A program made the translations under genes and the position numbers. A DNA stretch of 64,000 nt. Origin: Bog-473 sp963791995. GTDB lineage: Bacteria > Actinomycetota > Acidimicrobiia > Acidimicrobiales > RAAP-2. Below the pieces are notes generated by a model. The model saw only the letters and a list, made by a program, of their open reading frames with translations. It made no database searches and was not told where the DNA came from. The stretch lies in NCBI GenBank assembly GCA_963791995.1, contig CAWBUQ010000012.1, positions 1-64,000 on the forward strand, read 5' to 3'. Below are positions 44,019 through 55,644 of the stretch, in pieces (positions within the stretch are counted from its first letter, which is position 1; every line of letters begins with the position of its first letter).

Positions 44019-45098
44019 TCACAAGCTGTCTGTATCCCCGCTGTCGTCGGCACACCGCCGTCGTCGCGTGGTCGCACCTGGGAGCAACACAGGACTGCTT
44101 TTTACGACCTCGTGCACGAACCCGAGCTTCTTGACAACCGCTGGGCTCAGGACGAATGGGTACAGGTCGGCCTTGCCCATGCTGCGGTTCACGCCGTTGA
44201 GGGCGTAGGACAGCGGCAACCATTCGTCGAGGATCGTCTCGAATGCTGCGGCCGCGGCATGGGCATCGGCGTCGGGTGTTGGTGTGGCCGGCGTCGGTGT
44301 GGCCGGTCCTGACAGCCGGATGCCAAAGGCGTTCGCGGTCTGGAGGGTGTCGCAGATGTGGAGATAGTGTGCGAACGTCTCGGCCCAATCCTCAGAAGGG
44401 TGAGTGGTCGCGTATCCACTGACGTAGGCGTCATCCCACACGAGTGCCGGCCCCAGCCGATAGTGCTCCTGGAGGGCTTGCGTGTAGTCGGCTCGCTCAT
44501 CGCCGAACAGGGCGCGAAACGCGTTGCTGTGGTCTTGCCGGGCGACGAGAAACGGCCAGTAGTAGTGGCCGATCTCGTGGCGCAGGTGGCCGAGAACGGT
44601 GCGATACGGCTCGCCCAACTCGACGCGGACTCGCTCGCGGTGCGAGTCGTCCGATTCGGATAGGTCAAGCGTGATGAGGCCGTCCTCATGTCCGGTACGG
44701 ACCGGACGGTCGCGGCTCGACAGCAGGTCGAACGCCAAGCCATGATCGGGGTCCTCGCCTCGGGATATGATCGGCAGGGCCAGCTCGTGCAGCTGGAAGA
44801 CCAGCCGTCGTTTGGCTGCCTCGGCCGCCCGGAAGGCTTCGGCCGCGGCTGTGTCGTAGTCAGCGTGTCGGGTCCTGGTCAACCGGCAGCTGTCGCACAG
44901 GCCGACCCCATCGTCTGCGGCCACGAGCCAGTTGCAGGCCGCCACGACTGTGTTCGAGCACCGGCGATACCGGGGCTGATCCAGTGGGACCAGCTCACCA
45001 CGATCGGGCGCGAAGCCGAGCGACGTCCCGCAGTGCAGACATTCGGTGTTCTCGAAGAAGACCAGCTGACCGCAGTGTTGACATCGGAACGTGCGCAC
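44019..45098 (-). CDS. Zinc-ribbon and putative zinc metallopeptidase
   Basis: 359 residues. The N-terminus has a zinc ribbon (FRCQHCGQLVFFENTECLHC), then CSNTVVAACNW and GLCDSCRLTR. The central domain contains HLRHEIGHYYWPFLVARQDH, in which HEIGH (174-178) is the HExxH zinc motif, and YATTHPSEDWAETFAHYLHI with the third ligand candidate. This is the COG4307-type family, whose members lie beside transglutaminase/ATP-grasp/alpha-E genes. Here it is the last gene of that operon. The function is thought to involve peptide modification or cleavage; the substrate is unknown. Confidence 0.85.
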   Translation of the reverse strand: MRTFRCQHCGQLVFFENTECLHCGTSLGFAPDRGELVPLDQPRYRRCSNTVVAACNWLVAADDGVGLCDSCRLTRTRHADYDTAAAEAFRAAEAAKRRLVFQLHELALPIISRGEDPDHGLAFDLLSSRDRPVRTGHEDGLITLDLSESDDSHRERVRVELGEPYRTVLGHLRHEIGHYYWPFLVARQDHSNAFRALFGDERADYTQALQEHYRLGPALVWDDAYVSGYATTHPSEDWAETFAHYLHICDTLQTANAFGIRLSGPATPTPATPTPDADAHAAAAAFETILDEWLPLSYALNGVNRSMGKADLYPFVLSPAVVKKLGFVHEVVKSSPVLLPGATTRRRRCADDSGDTDSL

Positions 45099-45146
45099 CG
45101 ACCTTTGACTACCCCGGATTGGTGGTGGCCAACCGCGACCGCGAGG

Positions 45147-46048
45147 TCACCGGGTCCCCGGGACCGGAACCACGTCGACGGTCACCTCCAGCTCGTGGCC
45201 CGTGCCCTCTGTGAAGATGACGCCCTTGAGCGGGGGGACGTCGCTGTAGTCGCGGCCCCACGCGGTGACGACGTAGCGGTCGTTGACGAACTGGTCGTTG
45301 GTCGGGTCGATGTCGACCCAGCCCACGTCGGGTAGGAAGACCGACACCCAGGCGTGGGAGACATCGGCGCCCTGGGCGCCGGGGCAGCCCGGGCGGCGGC
45401 CGGGTCTCCAGGTAGCCGCTTACATAGCGGGCGGCCAGGCCTCTCGACCGGAAGCATCCGATGGCGAGCTGCGCGAAGTCCTGGCATACGCCTTCGGCCC
45501 CCTCGATGACCTCGTCGAGCCCGGTCGTGACCGACGTCGACCCGGGTCGATAGCGGAAACCGGCGTGGATCCGGGCGCACAAGTCCGCGGCCGCCTCGAG
45601 AAGGGGCCGGCCGGGCGCAAAGGAAGGCGCCGCGTACTCTGCGACGGCCGGCGAGACACACACGAGCGGTGACTCGAGCGTGAACTGGCGGTCGTCGAGC
45701 TCGATATCGGTGGGCACCGCCCTCAGCCGGTCCCGAACCTGCTCCCAGGACGGACCGGAGAGCGGGGAAACCGGCCGCTCCCGCACCTCAACGCGACTGG
45801 TGGAGGTGACCCTCAGGCGAGTGTGGGTTTGGCGGACGGAGAAATAGGCGGCCCGGTTGCCGAAGAAGTCGACGCGTTCCCGGAAGTCGGACGGCTCGGG
45901 GTCGATCTTGTACCGCCGAGGTGCGGCACACCTGGCCCGGCATTTCGCGGGGCAGGAGATGGACCTGGCCGTAGCTGGCGGACACCTCCGATTCGTAGAC
46001 GTACTCGGTGATGTGCAGGACGTCGTAGGTCACCGCCAATCCGGTCAT
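45147..46048 (-). pseudogene. Transglutaminase-like protein (frameshifted)
   Basis: About 290 residues. The start (YDVLHITEYVYESEVSASYG, QVHLLPREM) is the transglutaminase N-terminal beta domain. Then come HAGFRYRPGSTSVTTGLDEV, IEGAEGVCQDFAQLAIGCFR (catalytic Cys in GVCQDFA) and SRGLAARYVSGYLET. The third frame has VFLPDVGWVDIDPTNDQFVN, containing the catalytic Asp (DPTN); the catalytic His lies in the sequence between these last two frames (HAWVS-like). Frame changes fall near 45930, 45785 and 45400. The ATG overlaps the stop of the preceding ATP-grasp/alpha-E gene. Confidence 0.8.
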
Positions 46049-48633
46049 CCGAGCAGCACGTGGAGCTCGCGGGCGGCGCCGGGGTCCGCGGGGGTGAGCA
46101 TGGCGCGCTGCGGCACCTGGGTCATGAAGTGGGCGTCCTGAATGGCGTCAGCCGTGCGGCCGAGGCCGTCTGCCATCTGGGCCAAGAAGCTCCTCAGGGC
46201 CAGGTAGTTGCCGTCAGTGTCGGGAGTGGCCAGCGCTGCCGTGTCGATGAGTCGCAGGATCGTGGAGACGGTGAGAGTGCTCTTTTCCACCTCAGAGAGC
46301 CGCCCGGAGGCGACATCGACGGGGAGTTCCCGCACGTCGCCGGCCAGGGCGTCCACCTGGAAGACCAATGACCGGGGGTTCCCCGTGTCGAGGAGGAGGA
46401 GGTCGAGGACGGTCTCGAGCTGGGCCTGCGACCGGTAGCGACGCCGGTAGGTGATGATGCTCTCGGTGGCGGTGAGGACAGATTCGAGTAGCAGGCTGTC
46501 TGTGGCCAGCCCCCGCTGCACATCGAGGGTGGCCTGCAGGAACCGGGCGAGCTGGATGCCCCGCTCGACGCGGCGGCCGGCGTCCATGAAGCGCCAACCG
46601 GGGTCGCGCACCATGCCCTCGCCGACGAGTCCGGACAACGCCAGCAGACTCTGCATCACCCGACGGAGCTTGGCCTGGAGGACGTTCTGACGGTCGAGTT
46701 GCCGGGTCCCCAGGTCCAGCAGCTCATGGCTGAGCCCACCGATGACCATCCAGGTGTCGACGGACAACTGGTCGCGCACGGCGTGGGCGCAGTCGACCAG
46801 GTGTCGGCCGGCGTGAGCCAGGCTGCCTGGTCGCTGCTCGTCGAGGAGCACTGAACGCAGCTCTTCGCCCGGCGATTCGAGACGGCCGGCGGCCCCATTG
46901 CCCACGAACCCCGGATAGGTCGTCGTCATATGGGTCAGGGCTAGGAGAAGGACTCGCTCGCAGGCGGTCCCGGCGGGGTTGGCGCCGTGCTCGAACTCGT
47001 TGCGGCGGTCGTTGATCACCCGGACGAGTCGCACCAGATCCTCGGCCCGCTCCGCGTAGCGGCCGAGCCAGAACAGGTTCTCGGCGGCCCGGGACGACAT
47101 GGACGCGGCCGGCGGTACCGCGGCTACCGCTGGGCCGCCGCGGAGCCAGTAGCTGGTAGAGGTCTCCGGCTCGGAGGCGAGGACCCAGGTGTCCTTGCTC
47201 ACGGCGCCGGCCTGGTTGGAGATGCGGATCCCGTCGCGGGTCGGGGCCGCCCGGGTGAGCCCGCCGGGCATCGCCATGTACGACTCCCCCCGGGTCACCA
47301 GGAAGGCCCGCAGCACGGTGCGCCGGGGGTCCAGCCCTTCATCAGAGAGCGTCGGGGCCGAGGCCAGGGCCAGAGGGGACTGACCGACCCAGGCCTGGGG
47401 TTTGGCCTCGATGCGGCGACGGAGGTCGTCGAGCTGCGCCGCGGAGGCGTCCGGACCCACCGTGGTCCGAGACCCCACCGAGCGGGCCACGGGCTTGATG
47501 ACCAGCTGGTCCAGATGGGCCAGCACGTGCTGGCGGGCCACCGGGTCGCCGCACCACCAGGTGGGCACGGACGGGAGCCGGAGGTCCTGGCCCAGCAGCG
47601 CCTCGGACAGCTTGGGCAGGAAGGCCAGCAGGGCCGGGTTCTCGAGCACCCCGCTGCCCAAGGTGTTGACCACTGAGACCGTGCCCCGCCGGCAGGCCTC
47701 GACCAGGCCGGGAACGCCCAGATGGGAGTCCGGGCGCAGCTCGAGGGGGTCGCAGAACCAGGCGTCGACCCGCCGCAGGACCACGTCGACCGGCTGCAGC
47801 TGCCCGAGTGATCGCAGCCAGAGCCGGCCCTCGCGCACGGTGAGGTCCGTGCCCTCGACAAGCGGGTACCCGAGGTAGGAGGCCAGAAAGGCGTGCTCGA
47901 AGGCGGTCTCGCTCAACGAGCCGGGCGTGAGAACGACGACCCGCGGGTCGGTCGCCGTCGGGGGGGCGACTGTGACCAGACGGCCCGCAGGGCCCGGAAG
48001 AAAGGAGCCAGCCGGTGTACCTGGGCGTCGCGGTAGAGGCTCGGGAAGACCCGGGAGATCACCACGCGGTTCTCCAGGGCGTAGCCCGCGCCCGACGGCG
48101 CCTGGGTCCGGTCGGCCAACGCCCAGAACCCGCCCTCGGCGTCGCGGGCCAGGTCGATGGCGCAGGTCACGAGCTGTTGCGGGCCGGGGAGGCGGATCTG
48201 GTCGCACGGGCGCAGGAAGCCGGGGTGGCCGAAGACGAGCTCGGGAGGCAGCAGCCGTCGCCGCAGCAGGTCGCGGGGCCCGTACAGGTCGGCCAGGACC
48301 AGGTTGAGCAGCTCGGCCCGCTGGATCGCCCCCCGTTCGATATCGGCCCACTCGTGGCTGGAGAGCAGTACCGGCACGGGGTCGAGGTCCCACCGCCGGG
48401 CCCGTCCCGCCGGGGTGCCCTCGGCGTTGTAGGTGACCCCGTCGTCGTCGAGCAGGTGTCGTACCTGACCGCGCCGATCGTTGAGCTCCTCGAAGCCGAA
48501 CTCGTCGAGGGTCCGCCCCAATCCGGCCCAGTGGTCGCGGATGCGCCCGTCGCCGCCGACCATCTCGTCGTATGAGCCCGGCAGTGGGCTGGTAAGCGCT
48601 GAGCAGGTCGGCTGGAGACGGTGGTCGCGGCAC
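46045..48633 (-). pseudogene. Circularly permuted ATP-grasp / alpha-E fusion (two frameshifts)
   Basis: About 860 residues from GTG 48633. The first part is the circularly permuted type 2 ATP-grasp domain: DLLSAYQPT, then EMVGGDGRIRDHWAGLGRTL (other frame), RRWDLDPVPVLLSSHEWADI, GPQQLVTCAIDLARDAEGGF, then back in frame PRVVVLTPGSLSETAFEHAF, VVLRRVDAWFCDPLELRPDS and HLDQLVIKPVARSVGSRTTV. The alpha-E (DUF403) domain starts about residue 505 (SRAAENLFWLGRYAERAEDL) and is complete. Frame switches lie near 48570 and 47960. ATP-grasp enzymes of this class are proposed amide-bond ligases. It is coupled to the transglutaminase gene by ATGA. Confidence 0.82.
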
Positions 48634-48642
48634 AGGTCGGAT

Positions 48643-51600
48643 TCAGGTCCTCGGCATGCGCCGGAGATCCAGGGTCCGAGGGTACTCGCGGTCCACGGTC
48701 CAACTGTTGACGGCCCGGTCGATAGCGGCCACGTCGACCCGGCCGGGCGTGTGGCCGATCGGCGTCGAACCGGCTGGCCCGACGGGCCTCGGCCTCGTTG
48801 GCGTTGACGGGCAAGCGGTCGTAGGCGCGGCCGCCCGGGTGGGAGACGTGGTAGGTGCAGCCGCCCAGCGAACGGCCGCTCCAGCGGTCGATGAGGTCGA
48901 ACACGAGAGGGGCGTGGACCCCGATCGTCGGGTGCAGCGACGTGGGCGGCTTCCACGCCCGGTAGCGCACGCCGGCCACGAAGGTCTCGGCCCGGTCGGT
49001 GCGATGGAGCGGAACGGGATGCCGTTGCAGGTCACCACGTGACGGCCTGCGGTGAGGCCCGACACCAGGACCTGGATCCGCTCGGTCGACGAGTCGACGT
49101 AGCGGGCGGTGCTCGCCCGGCCGACCTCCTCGCCGAGGACGGGCCAGGGCTCGATGGCGGCGCGCAGCTCGATGGTCGGTGCCGGCTACCTGCACGGACC
49201 CGAGCCGAGGGAACCGGAACTCGAGGAACGGGGCCAGCCAGGCCTGCTCGAACGTCAGGCCGTGGGCACGGAGGTCGTCGACGACCTCGGCGATGTCGGC
49301 GGCGACATACCACGGGAGCAGGAAGCGGTCGTGCAGCTCGCATCCCCATCGGACCAGCTCCCCGGCGTAGCGGCTGCTCCCAGAAGCGGGCCACCAAGGC
49401 GCGCACCAGCAGCGCCTGCACGAGCGCCATCTGCGGGTGGGGCGGCATCTCGAAGGCCCGCAGCTCGACCAGCCCGAGGCGGCCCCGCTCGGTGTCGGGG
49501 CTGAACAGCTTGTCGATGCAGAACTCGGCTCGGTGGGTGTTGCCGGTGACGTCGACGAGCAGATTGCGCAAGAGGCGGTCGACGAGCCAGGGCCGGGGCA
49601 GGTCGGTCGCCTGGTCGAGCTCGGCGAAGGCGATCTCCAACTCGTAGAGGCTGTCGTCGCGGGCCTCGTCGACCCTGGGCGCCTGGCTGGTCGGTCCGAT
49701 GAACCGCCCGCTGAAGAGGTAGGAGAGCGCTGGGTGGTGCTGCCAGTAGGTGACGAGGCTGCGGAGCAGGTCGGGTCGGCGCAGCAGGGGGCTGTCGGCA
49801 GGCGTCGGACCGCCGAGGGTCATGTGGTTGCCCCCGCCGGTGCCGGTGTGGGTGCCGTCGAGCTGGAACTTCTCCGTCCCCAACCTGGTGCGGCGGGCAT
49901 CGTGGTATACCGCTGTCACGATGTCGACGAGCTCAGGCCACGACGACGCCGGTTGGAGGTTGACCTCGATCACGCCGGGGTCGGGGCCGACCATCACCTC
50001 CCTCAGGCGGGGGTCGCGCGGCAGGGCGTAGCCCTCGAGCACGACCGGCGTAGCCAGCCGCGATGCGGCCGCTTCCACCGCAGCCAAAAGCTCTACGGCG
50101 TACTCGAGTCGCTCGAGGGGGGGCAGGAACACGTGGAGGCGGCCATTCCTGACTTCGACGCACAACGCGGTGGGTGGCGCCTCGTCAGCGGGCACGACCA
50201 CCGCGGCGGCGGCGCCGACTGGCCCGGCCGCGGGATCAGGGAGCGGACCCCGAGCCTCGAAGGTCGACGGGTCGTTGGCGGTTGGCGGCGGCGCCCAGGT
50301 GAGCGAGTCCAGCGGCAGCCGCAGGCCCATGGGTGAGTCGCCCGGCGCGAGCAGCAAGTGGCCGCGTCGCAACGTCCATCGACTCGTAGCCCAACGCCCC
50401 TCCGCTCCAGGGGTGTGATGCAGCGGGACGACCCACCCGACCGCATCGCCCCGTCCGGCGTCGAGGGCGTCCACGAGGCGCCGCCTGGCCTCCGACTCCG
50501 CCAGTTCCGGATCGCTCGGGTCGACATCGGCGGTGGGCGCCGCGCCAGCCGGCAGCCGAGCCTCGGTCCACAGCCGGTACATGGCGTCCTCGTAGCCGGG
50601 GACGCAGTACTCGGGAGGGATGCCGAGTTCGGCGGCCACGGCCAGCACCAGGTGCCCGGCGTCCACCGCCGACTCCCGTCCCGCGATCCATGGCTCGGCC
50701 AGCAGCGACGGGTCGGCCCAGAGCGGCACCCCGTCGGTCCGCCAGACGACGGCCATCTGCCAGCGGGGCAGCGCCTCGCCCGGATACCACTTGCCCTGGC
50801 CGTGGTGCACGATGCCACCCGACGAGAAGCGTTCGGCCAGTCGATCGGTGAGCGCCCTGGCCGTGGCCCGCTTCTGGGCGCCATCTGCCGCCGTGCTCCA
50901 CTCCGCGGCTTCGGTACCGTCGACCGACACGAAGGTGGGCTCGCCGCCGTGGGTGAGCCGCACGTCACCGTCCACCAGCAGACCGTCGACCGACCGCCCC
51001 AGGGCGTCGATACCGGCCCACTGGTCCTCGGTGTAGGGAAAGGTGACCCTCGGGTCCTCGTGGACCCGGCGCACCACGTTGGCGTACTCGAAGACCACGT
51101 CGCACGGTTCGATCTCGCCGGTGACCGGGGCGGCGCTGGCCGGGTCGGGAGTGCACGCCAGGGGAAGGTGGCCCTCGCCCGCGAAGAGACCCGAGGTCGG
51201 ATCGAGGCCGATCCAGCCGGCCCCGGGCACGTACACCTCGCTCCAGGCGTGCAGGTCGGTGAAGTCAACTGAAGGTCCGGGCTGTCCCTCGAGCGGAGCC
51301 TCGTCCGCCTTCAGCTGCACGAGGTAGCCGGACACGAACCGGGCGGCCAGGCCGAGACCGCGCAGGATCTGGGTGAGCAGCCAAGCGCTGTCCCGGCAAG
51401 AGCCGACCCCTTTTTCCAGGGTCTCTTCGGCCGTCTGGACGCCGGGCTCGAACCGGGTGCTGTAGGCAATCGCCTGCTGGACCCGCTGGTTGACCCCGAC
51501 CAGGAAATCAACGGTGGCCAGACCCTCCGCCGGGACCTCCACCTCGGCCAGCCACTGGTGAAGGAGGCGGCCGGGCTCGTCGATGGTAAGATACGGCGCC

Positions 51601-51941
51601 AGGTCCCGGGCCAAGGCGGCGTCGTAGCGGAACGGGTACCGCTCGGCGTCAGGGTCCAGGAAGAAGTCGAAGGGATTGACGACGGTCATTTCGGCGACCA
51701 TGTCGACCGTGACCGACAGCAGGCTGGCCGGCTCGGGGAAGACCAGGCGGGCCAGGTGGTTGCCGAATGGATCCTGCTGCCAGTTGATGAAGTGCTCCTC
51801 GGGCTCGATCCGCATGGAGTAGGCGAGGATCGGCGTGCGGCAGCTGGGCGCCGGCCGCAGCCGCACCACATGCGGGGACAAGCGAATCGACCGATCGAAC
51901 CGGTAGACAGTGCGATGTTCCAGGGCGGCGTGGATGGCCAA
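48643..51941 (-). pseudogene. Large transglutaminase / DUF2126 protein (frameshifted near C-terminus)
   Basis: About 1100 residues from TTG 51941, 2 bp after the alpha-E stop. The N-terminal beta domain (HRTVYRFDRSIRLSPHVVRL) is followed by the transglutaminase core: LEKGVGSCRDSAWLLTQILR (Cys), TDLHAWSEVYVPGAGWIGLD (His), and PTSGLFAGEGH. DUF2126 fills the last 800 residues (GGEPTFVSVDG, GQGKWYPGEALPRWQMAVVW, TGGGNHMTLGGPTPADSPLL, NTHRAEFCIDKLFSPDTERG). The first 950 codons are intact; breaks occur near 49400, 49190 and 49000. The C-terminal SWTVDREYPRTLDLRRMPRT ends the family. Probably a Gln/Cys peptide-modifying enzyme. Confidence 0.85.
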
Positions 51942-51943
51942 GG

Positions 51944-52927
51944 TCAGCGCCCTGTCATCTGCTGGCGGACCGCACCGCCGGACCGGGCGGGCGCGGTGTC
52001 GAAGTAGGTGGCGGTGACGAGATCGTGCAGGTGGCTGATCCCCTGCTGCAAAGCGTCGGTGAACTGGTGGAGGCCGGCCTGGGCCAGCCGGCTCGACGTC
52101 GGCATCCTCCAACTGGCTCTGCACCGCGGCGCAGGCGGCCATGGGCTCGTGGTGGGCCGGCAATTCGAGCAAGCACCGGGATACGGCGGTCAGACAGTGC
52201 TCCACCGAACGCGGAAAGCGGGGATCTTTGAGCAGGAACCGCAACGCCTCCGGTCCTGACGCTCCGGCGTGGCCTTGCTGAAGGAACATCTGACGGGTGT
52301 TGAGCGACTGCAGGACGTTCATCCAGGTGATGTCGGCATAGGGCTTGACCGTGTCGGCGCCTTGCGCCGAGGAGGATGTCGGCCTGGACGTCAAGGACAC
52401 GCGTCGTCATGTCGGCCCGATCGATGATACCGGCCGATCTCGAGGAACGAGTACGACTCGTCGTGGTACATGGTGCCGGCGAGCGAGCCGCTGAACAGCT
52501 GGCACTGGCGAACGATGTGGGCCATCCACGCCAGTCGGGTGCGGCGATCGACGGCCTGCTCGGAGGTGTCCACGGCCCACAGGAACAGTTCGTTGAGGAC
52601 CTCCCACGACAAACGGGGTAGGACGGTCCGGGTGACCCGGAGGTTGGCGCGCGCGCGCGCCAGCGAGGCGATCACCGAGCTGGGGTTGTCGCCATCTACC
52701 ACCAGGAACGCCGACCACCTCGTCCTCGTCGGCGTCGGAGTGCCGCGGTGGAAAAGGCGTCGGCCGCTCCCGGTTACCGCCAGCAGCGGCGACCATCCCA
52801 CGCCGGCCGACTTTGGCAGGTCGAGGAAGAGTTCGGTGTGCACCTTGACCAGCCGGGCCGTCGCCTCGGCGCGCTCGGCGTACCTTCCGGCCCAGTAGAC
52901 ACCTTCAGCAGTTCGTGACAGCAACAC
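51944..52927 (-). pseudogene. Alpha-E (DUF403) protein (frameshifted)
   Basis: About 320 residues from GTG 52927. LSRTAEGVYWAGRYAERAEA is the diagnostic alpha-E start. Next come PSSVIASLARARANLRVTRT, VLPRLSWEVLNELFLWAVDT and SGSLAGTMYHDESYSFLEIG. After about 52430 another frame has MTTRVLDVQADILLGARR, and then YADITWMNVLQSLNTRQMFL and FLLKDPRFPRSVEHCLTAVS. The terminal YFDTAPARSGGAVRQQMTGR ends at 51944. Three to four indels separate these blocks. Alpha-E proteins are all-helical and always accompany the ATP-grasp partner; their role is not established. Confidence 0.8.
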
Positions 52928-52939
52928 GGCGCGCCCTTT

Positions 52940-54407
52940 TCATGACTTTGGCTCGATCGCGGACGGGGGACCACCGTCGGGTCGAGGACCCAGGTGTCCT
53001 TGCTGCCGCCCCCCTGGGAGTTGTTGACGACGACGGTGCCCTCGCGCAGTGCCACTCGGGTCAGGCCGCCCTCGGTGACGTAGGGCTGTTCGCCCGACAG
53101 GACGAACGAGCGCAGGTCGAGGTGGCGGGCCACCACCTCACCCCCGCGGAAGGTGGGCGCGGTCGACAGGTTCACGATGGGCTGGGCCACGTAGTTGCGG
53201 GGGTCGGCGACGACGCGGCGGCGCATCTCGTCCTTCTCGGCCGCGGTGGCCTCGGTGCCGACGAAGACACCGTAGCCTCCCGACTCGTTGGCGGGCTTGA
53301 CGACCAGTTCGTCGAGGTGGGCCAGCACGTGGCGGCGCGACGCCTCGTCGGCGCAGATGTAGGTGGCAACATTGGGGATGAGCGGGTCCTCGCCCAGGTA
53401 ATAGTCGATAATCTTCGGGACATAGGCGTAGACGGCTTTGTCGTCGGCGACTCCGGCGCCTGGCGCGTTGACGATCGCCACGTTCCCGGCCCGCCACGCC
53501 CGCATCAGACCCGGGAACGCCCAGCATCGAGTCAGGCCGGAACACCTCGGGGTCGAGGAACAGGTCGTCGACCCGGCGGTAGACGACGTCGACCTGGACC
53601 CGCCCGCTGATGGTCCCCATATACACGCAGTCATCGGCATCGACCACCAGGTCATGGCCCTCGACCAGGTGGCACGCCCATCTGCTGGGCCAGATAGGCG
53701 TGCTCGAAATAGGCCGAGTTGAATATCCCCGGAGTCAGGACCACGATCGTTGGGGACTCCCCCGGGCGCGGCGACAGCGAGCCGAGCAGCTCCCGGAGCT
53801 TGGTCGGGTAGCCGTCGACCGGATGGATGTCGAGGTCACGGAACAGATCAGCGAACACCCTCTTGGTCAGCTGGCGGTTCTCGCAGCATGTAGGACACGC
53901 CCGACGGGACCCGCAGGTTGTCCTCCAGCACGTAGATCGTGCCATCGGCGTCGCGGACCAGGTCGCTGCCGCAGATGTGGGCCCACACGCCGTGATGCAG
54001 GTTCGACTCCCACGCATTGCGGGCCGGAAGTTGGCCGACCCGTAGACCAGCTCGGCCGGCAACACGCCGTCTTTGAGGATCTTGGCTGCCCCGTAGAGGT
54101 CGTCGATGAACAGGTTGATGGCGGTCAGGCGTTGGACCAGGCCGGCGCTGATGCCCGCCCACTCCTGAGTGGAGATCACCCGGGGGATCACGTCGAAAGG
54201 CCAGGCCCGGTCGATGTCGCCGGCTTCGGCGTAGACGGTGAAGGTGATGCCCATGGTCCGAATCGCTAGCTCCGCGGCCTGCTGGCGTTCCAACAGCTCC
54301 ACACCGAGCGAACGCAGGTAGTCCACCACCGCCCCGCACACGTCACGAGGACAGCCCACGACCAGCATCTCGTCCCAACACCCCAGGCTTGCGTAGTCCT
54401 CCCACAT
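52940..54407 (-). pseudogene. Circularly permuted type 2 ATP-grasp protein (frameshifted)
   Basis: About 480 residues from ATG 54407 (WEDYASLGCWDEMLVVGCPR). AGDIDRAWPFDVIPRVISTQ, EWAGISAGLVQRLTAINLFI and DDLYGAAKILKDGVLPAELV form the first half. Then a frame break near 54050, NRQLTKRVFADLFRDLDIHP, PTIVVLTPGIFNSAYFEHAY, and VDADDCVYMGTISGRVQVDV. The last frame has DELVVKPANESGGYGVFVGT (ATP-binding Lys and Glu), AQPIVNLSTAPTFRGGEVVA and NNSQGGGSKDTWVLD. It heads the six-gene minus-strand operon. It is a proposed peptide/amide ligase of the family coupled to alpha-E and transglutaminase. Confidence 0.85.
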
Positions 54408-55329
54408 GATCGACCTCCGACGGCCGACGCCCGCGACAAGGCCCTGCACGCCCGACGGCAGTCTTACTCCCCGACGTGTCGGGACTGTTTCGTCCTGATG
54501 AACAGCGTGTGGCCGTGCCCCTGTAGGAGCTCTCTTCGCGCCGCGTCGCTCGGGTCGCTTCCTCGGCGATGGACAAGCGCTGCCCGTGCCGTACCCCGGT
54601 GTTGACCCGAACCGATGGTGGGCGGGCGCGACGGCAAGCTGCCGGTGTGGGTGGCAAGGATTATGCCGGTGCTACCGCGCTCCACGCGAGACGCTCCTTG
54701 TCAGCTGGGCGAAACAGATTCGCAGGAGGGGTTGAGCTCGCCATGGAGGCCGCGACGGGAAACCCCAGCCCCTCGGGCAGGGCATGGACTCGTTGATGTC
54801 TCGCATTATCCGGCTGCCCTGCGTCTCCTGACCGGGTGCGTTTTCGGGATCTTGTTTCAGATCGTCTGGGACCGGCCGAGAGTCTCGTCGAGACCCCGCT
54901 GCCCGGCACGAGTCGGTTTTGCCGTCGGCTGCCAAGCCTGCGACGGCCTCAGACGAGGTAGAGGGACGCCAGCTCCGATCAACCAGGGGCCCCACGCTCA
55001 GTGACCGATAAGGACGATGTCGGCGTCGGCCTTCGCCGAGCGAGATGGGGCGATATCGACTGCCCCCGCTACTTCGAGGCCCGCTCCGAACCGGACATTC
55101 GAGAGCGCTTGAGAAAGTACGCAGCGGCGACCGTTCTCGGGCTTGGGGTGCCCCCTCTACCCCGGCGGTCTGGGGCACGTGTACGCGGCAATCGGCCTGC
55201 ACATTCTGGGACGCGCTCCGGACGGCGCAGGCGTCAGCGCCCGAACCTCGTCGCCATTGTGGCGGCCCGACGCCCCCTCCGACACGTACTGTATAGTTGG
55301 GCAAAGGGAGACGGGGAATGGAGGTTCCG
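54408..55329 (+). other. Intergenic region with dispersed repeat copy
   Basis: This holds the promoter region of the minus-strand ATP-grasp operon and the plus-strand DUF1330 gene. 55086-55174 is similar to 34091-34177. No intact coding frame is supported. GGAGACGGGGA at 55307 and GGAGG at 55321 are ribosome sites for the next gene. Confidence 0.5.
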
Positions 55330-55644
55330 ATGCCTGCCTACATAGTCGGGCACTTCACTATTGAGGACCAGGACTCGTACGGGCGGTATGCCGACGCCTT
55401 TTTTCCACTATTCGACAAGTATGGTGGAGAACTCGTGGCGGTAGATGATCAACAGCCGATCCTGGAAGGAACAGTGCCAGCCGGTCGTACGGTGATCTTG
55501 CGGTTTTCCGACCTCGACACCGCGCGGGCTTTTTGGACCTCGGCGGAGTACCAGGAGATCGCCGAGCATCGGCGGGCTGGTACGACGCCGTACATCATCA
55601 CGCTGATCGGTGACCGGCCGCAGAGCACAACGGAGGAAAGGTAG
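55330..55644 (+). CDS. DUF1330 family protein
   Basis: 104 residues from ATG 55330, with GGAGG five bases upstream (ATG 55318, four codons earlier, is an alternative). PAYIVGHFTIEDQDSYGRYA, FDKYGGELVAVDDQQPILEG, TVILRFSDLDTARAFWTSAE and YQEIAEHRRAGTTPYIITLI follow DUF1330, a dimeric alpha/beta-barrel ferredoxin-like fold. The biochemical role is unknown. A remnant of a second DUF1330 sequence is present at 60878-60990. Confidence 0.9.
   Translation: MPAYIVGHFTIEDQDSYGRYADAFFPLFDKYGGELVAVDDQQPILEGTVPAGRTVILRFSDLDTARAFWTSAEYQEIAEHRRAGTTPYIITLIGDRPQSTTEER

Noticed and set aside
43616..44312. Plus-strand frames antisense to the metallopeptidase
   Set aside because: No start signal or family resemblance, and they overlap a well-supported minus-strand gene.
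50358..51272. 304-codon plus-strand frame opposite the transglutaminase-DUF2126 gene
   Set aside because: Antisense shadow of a strongly conserved coding region.
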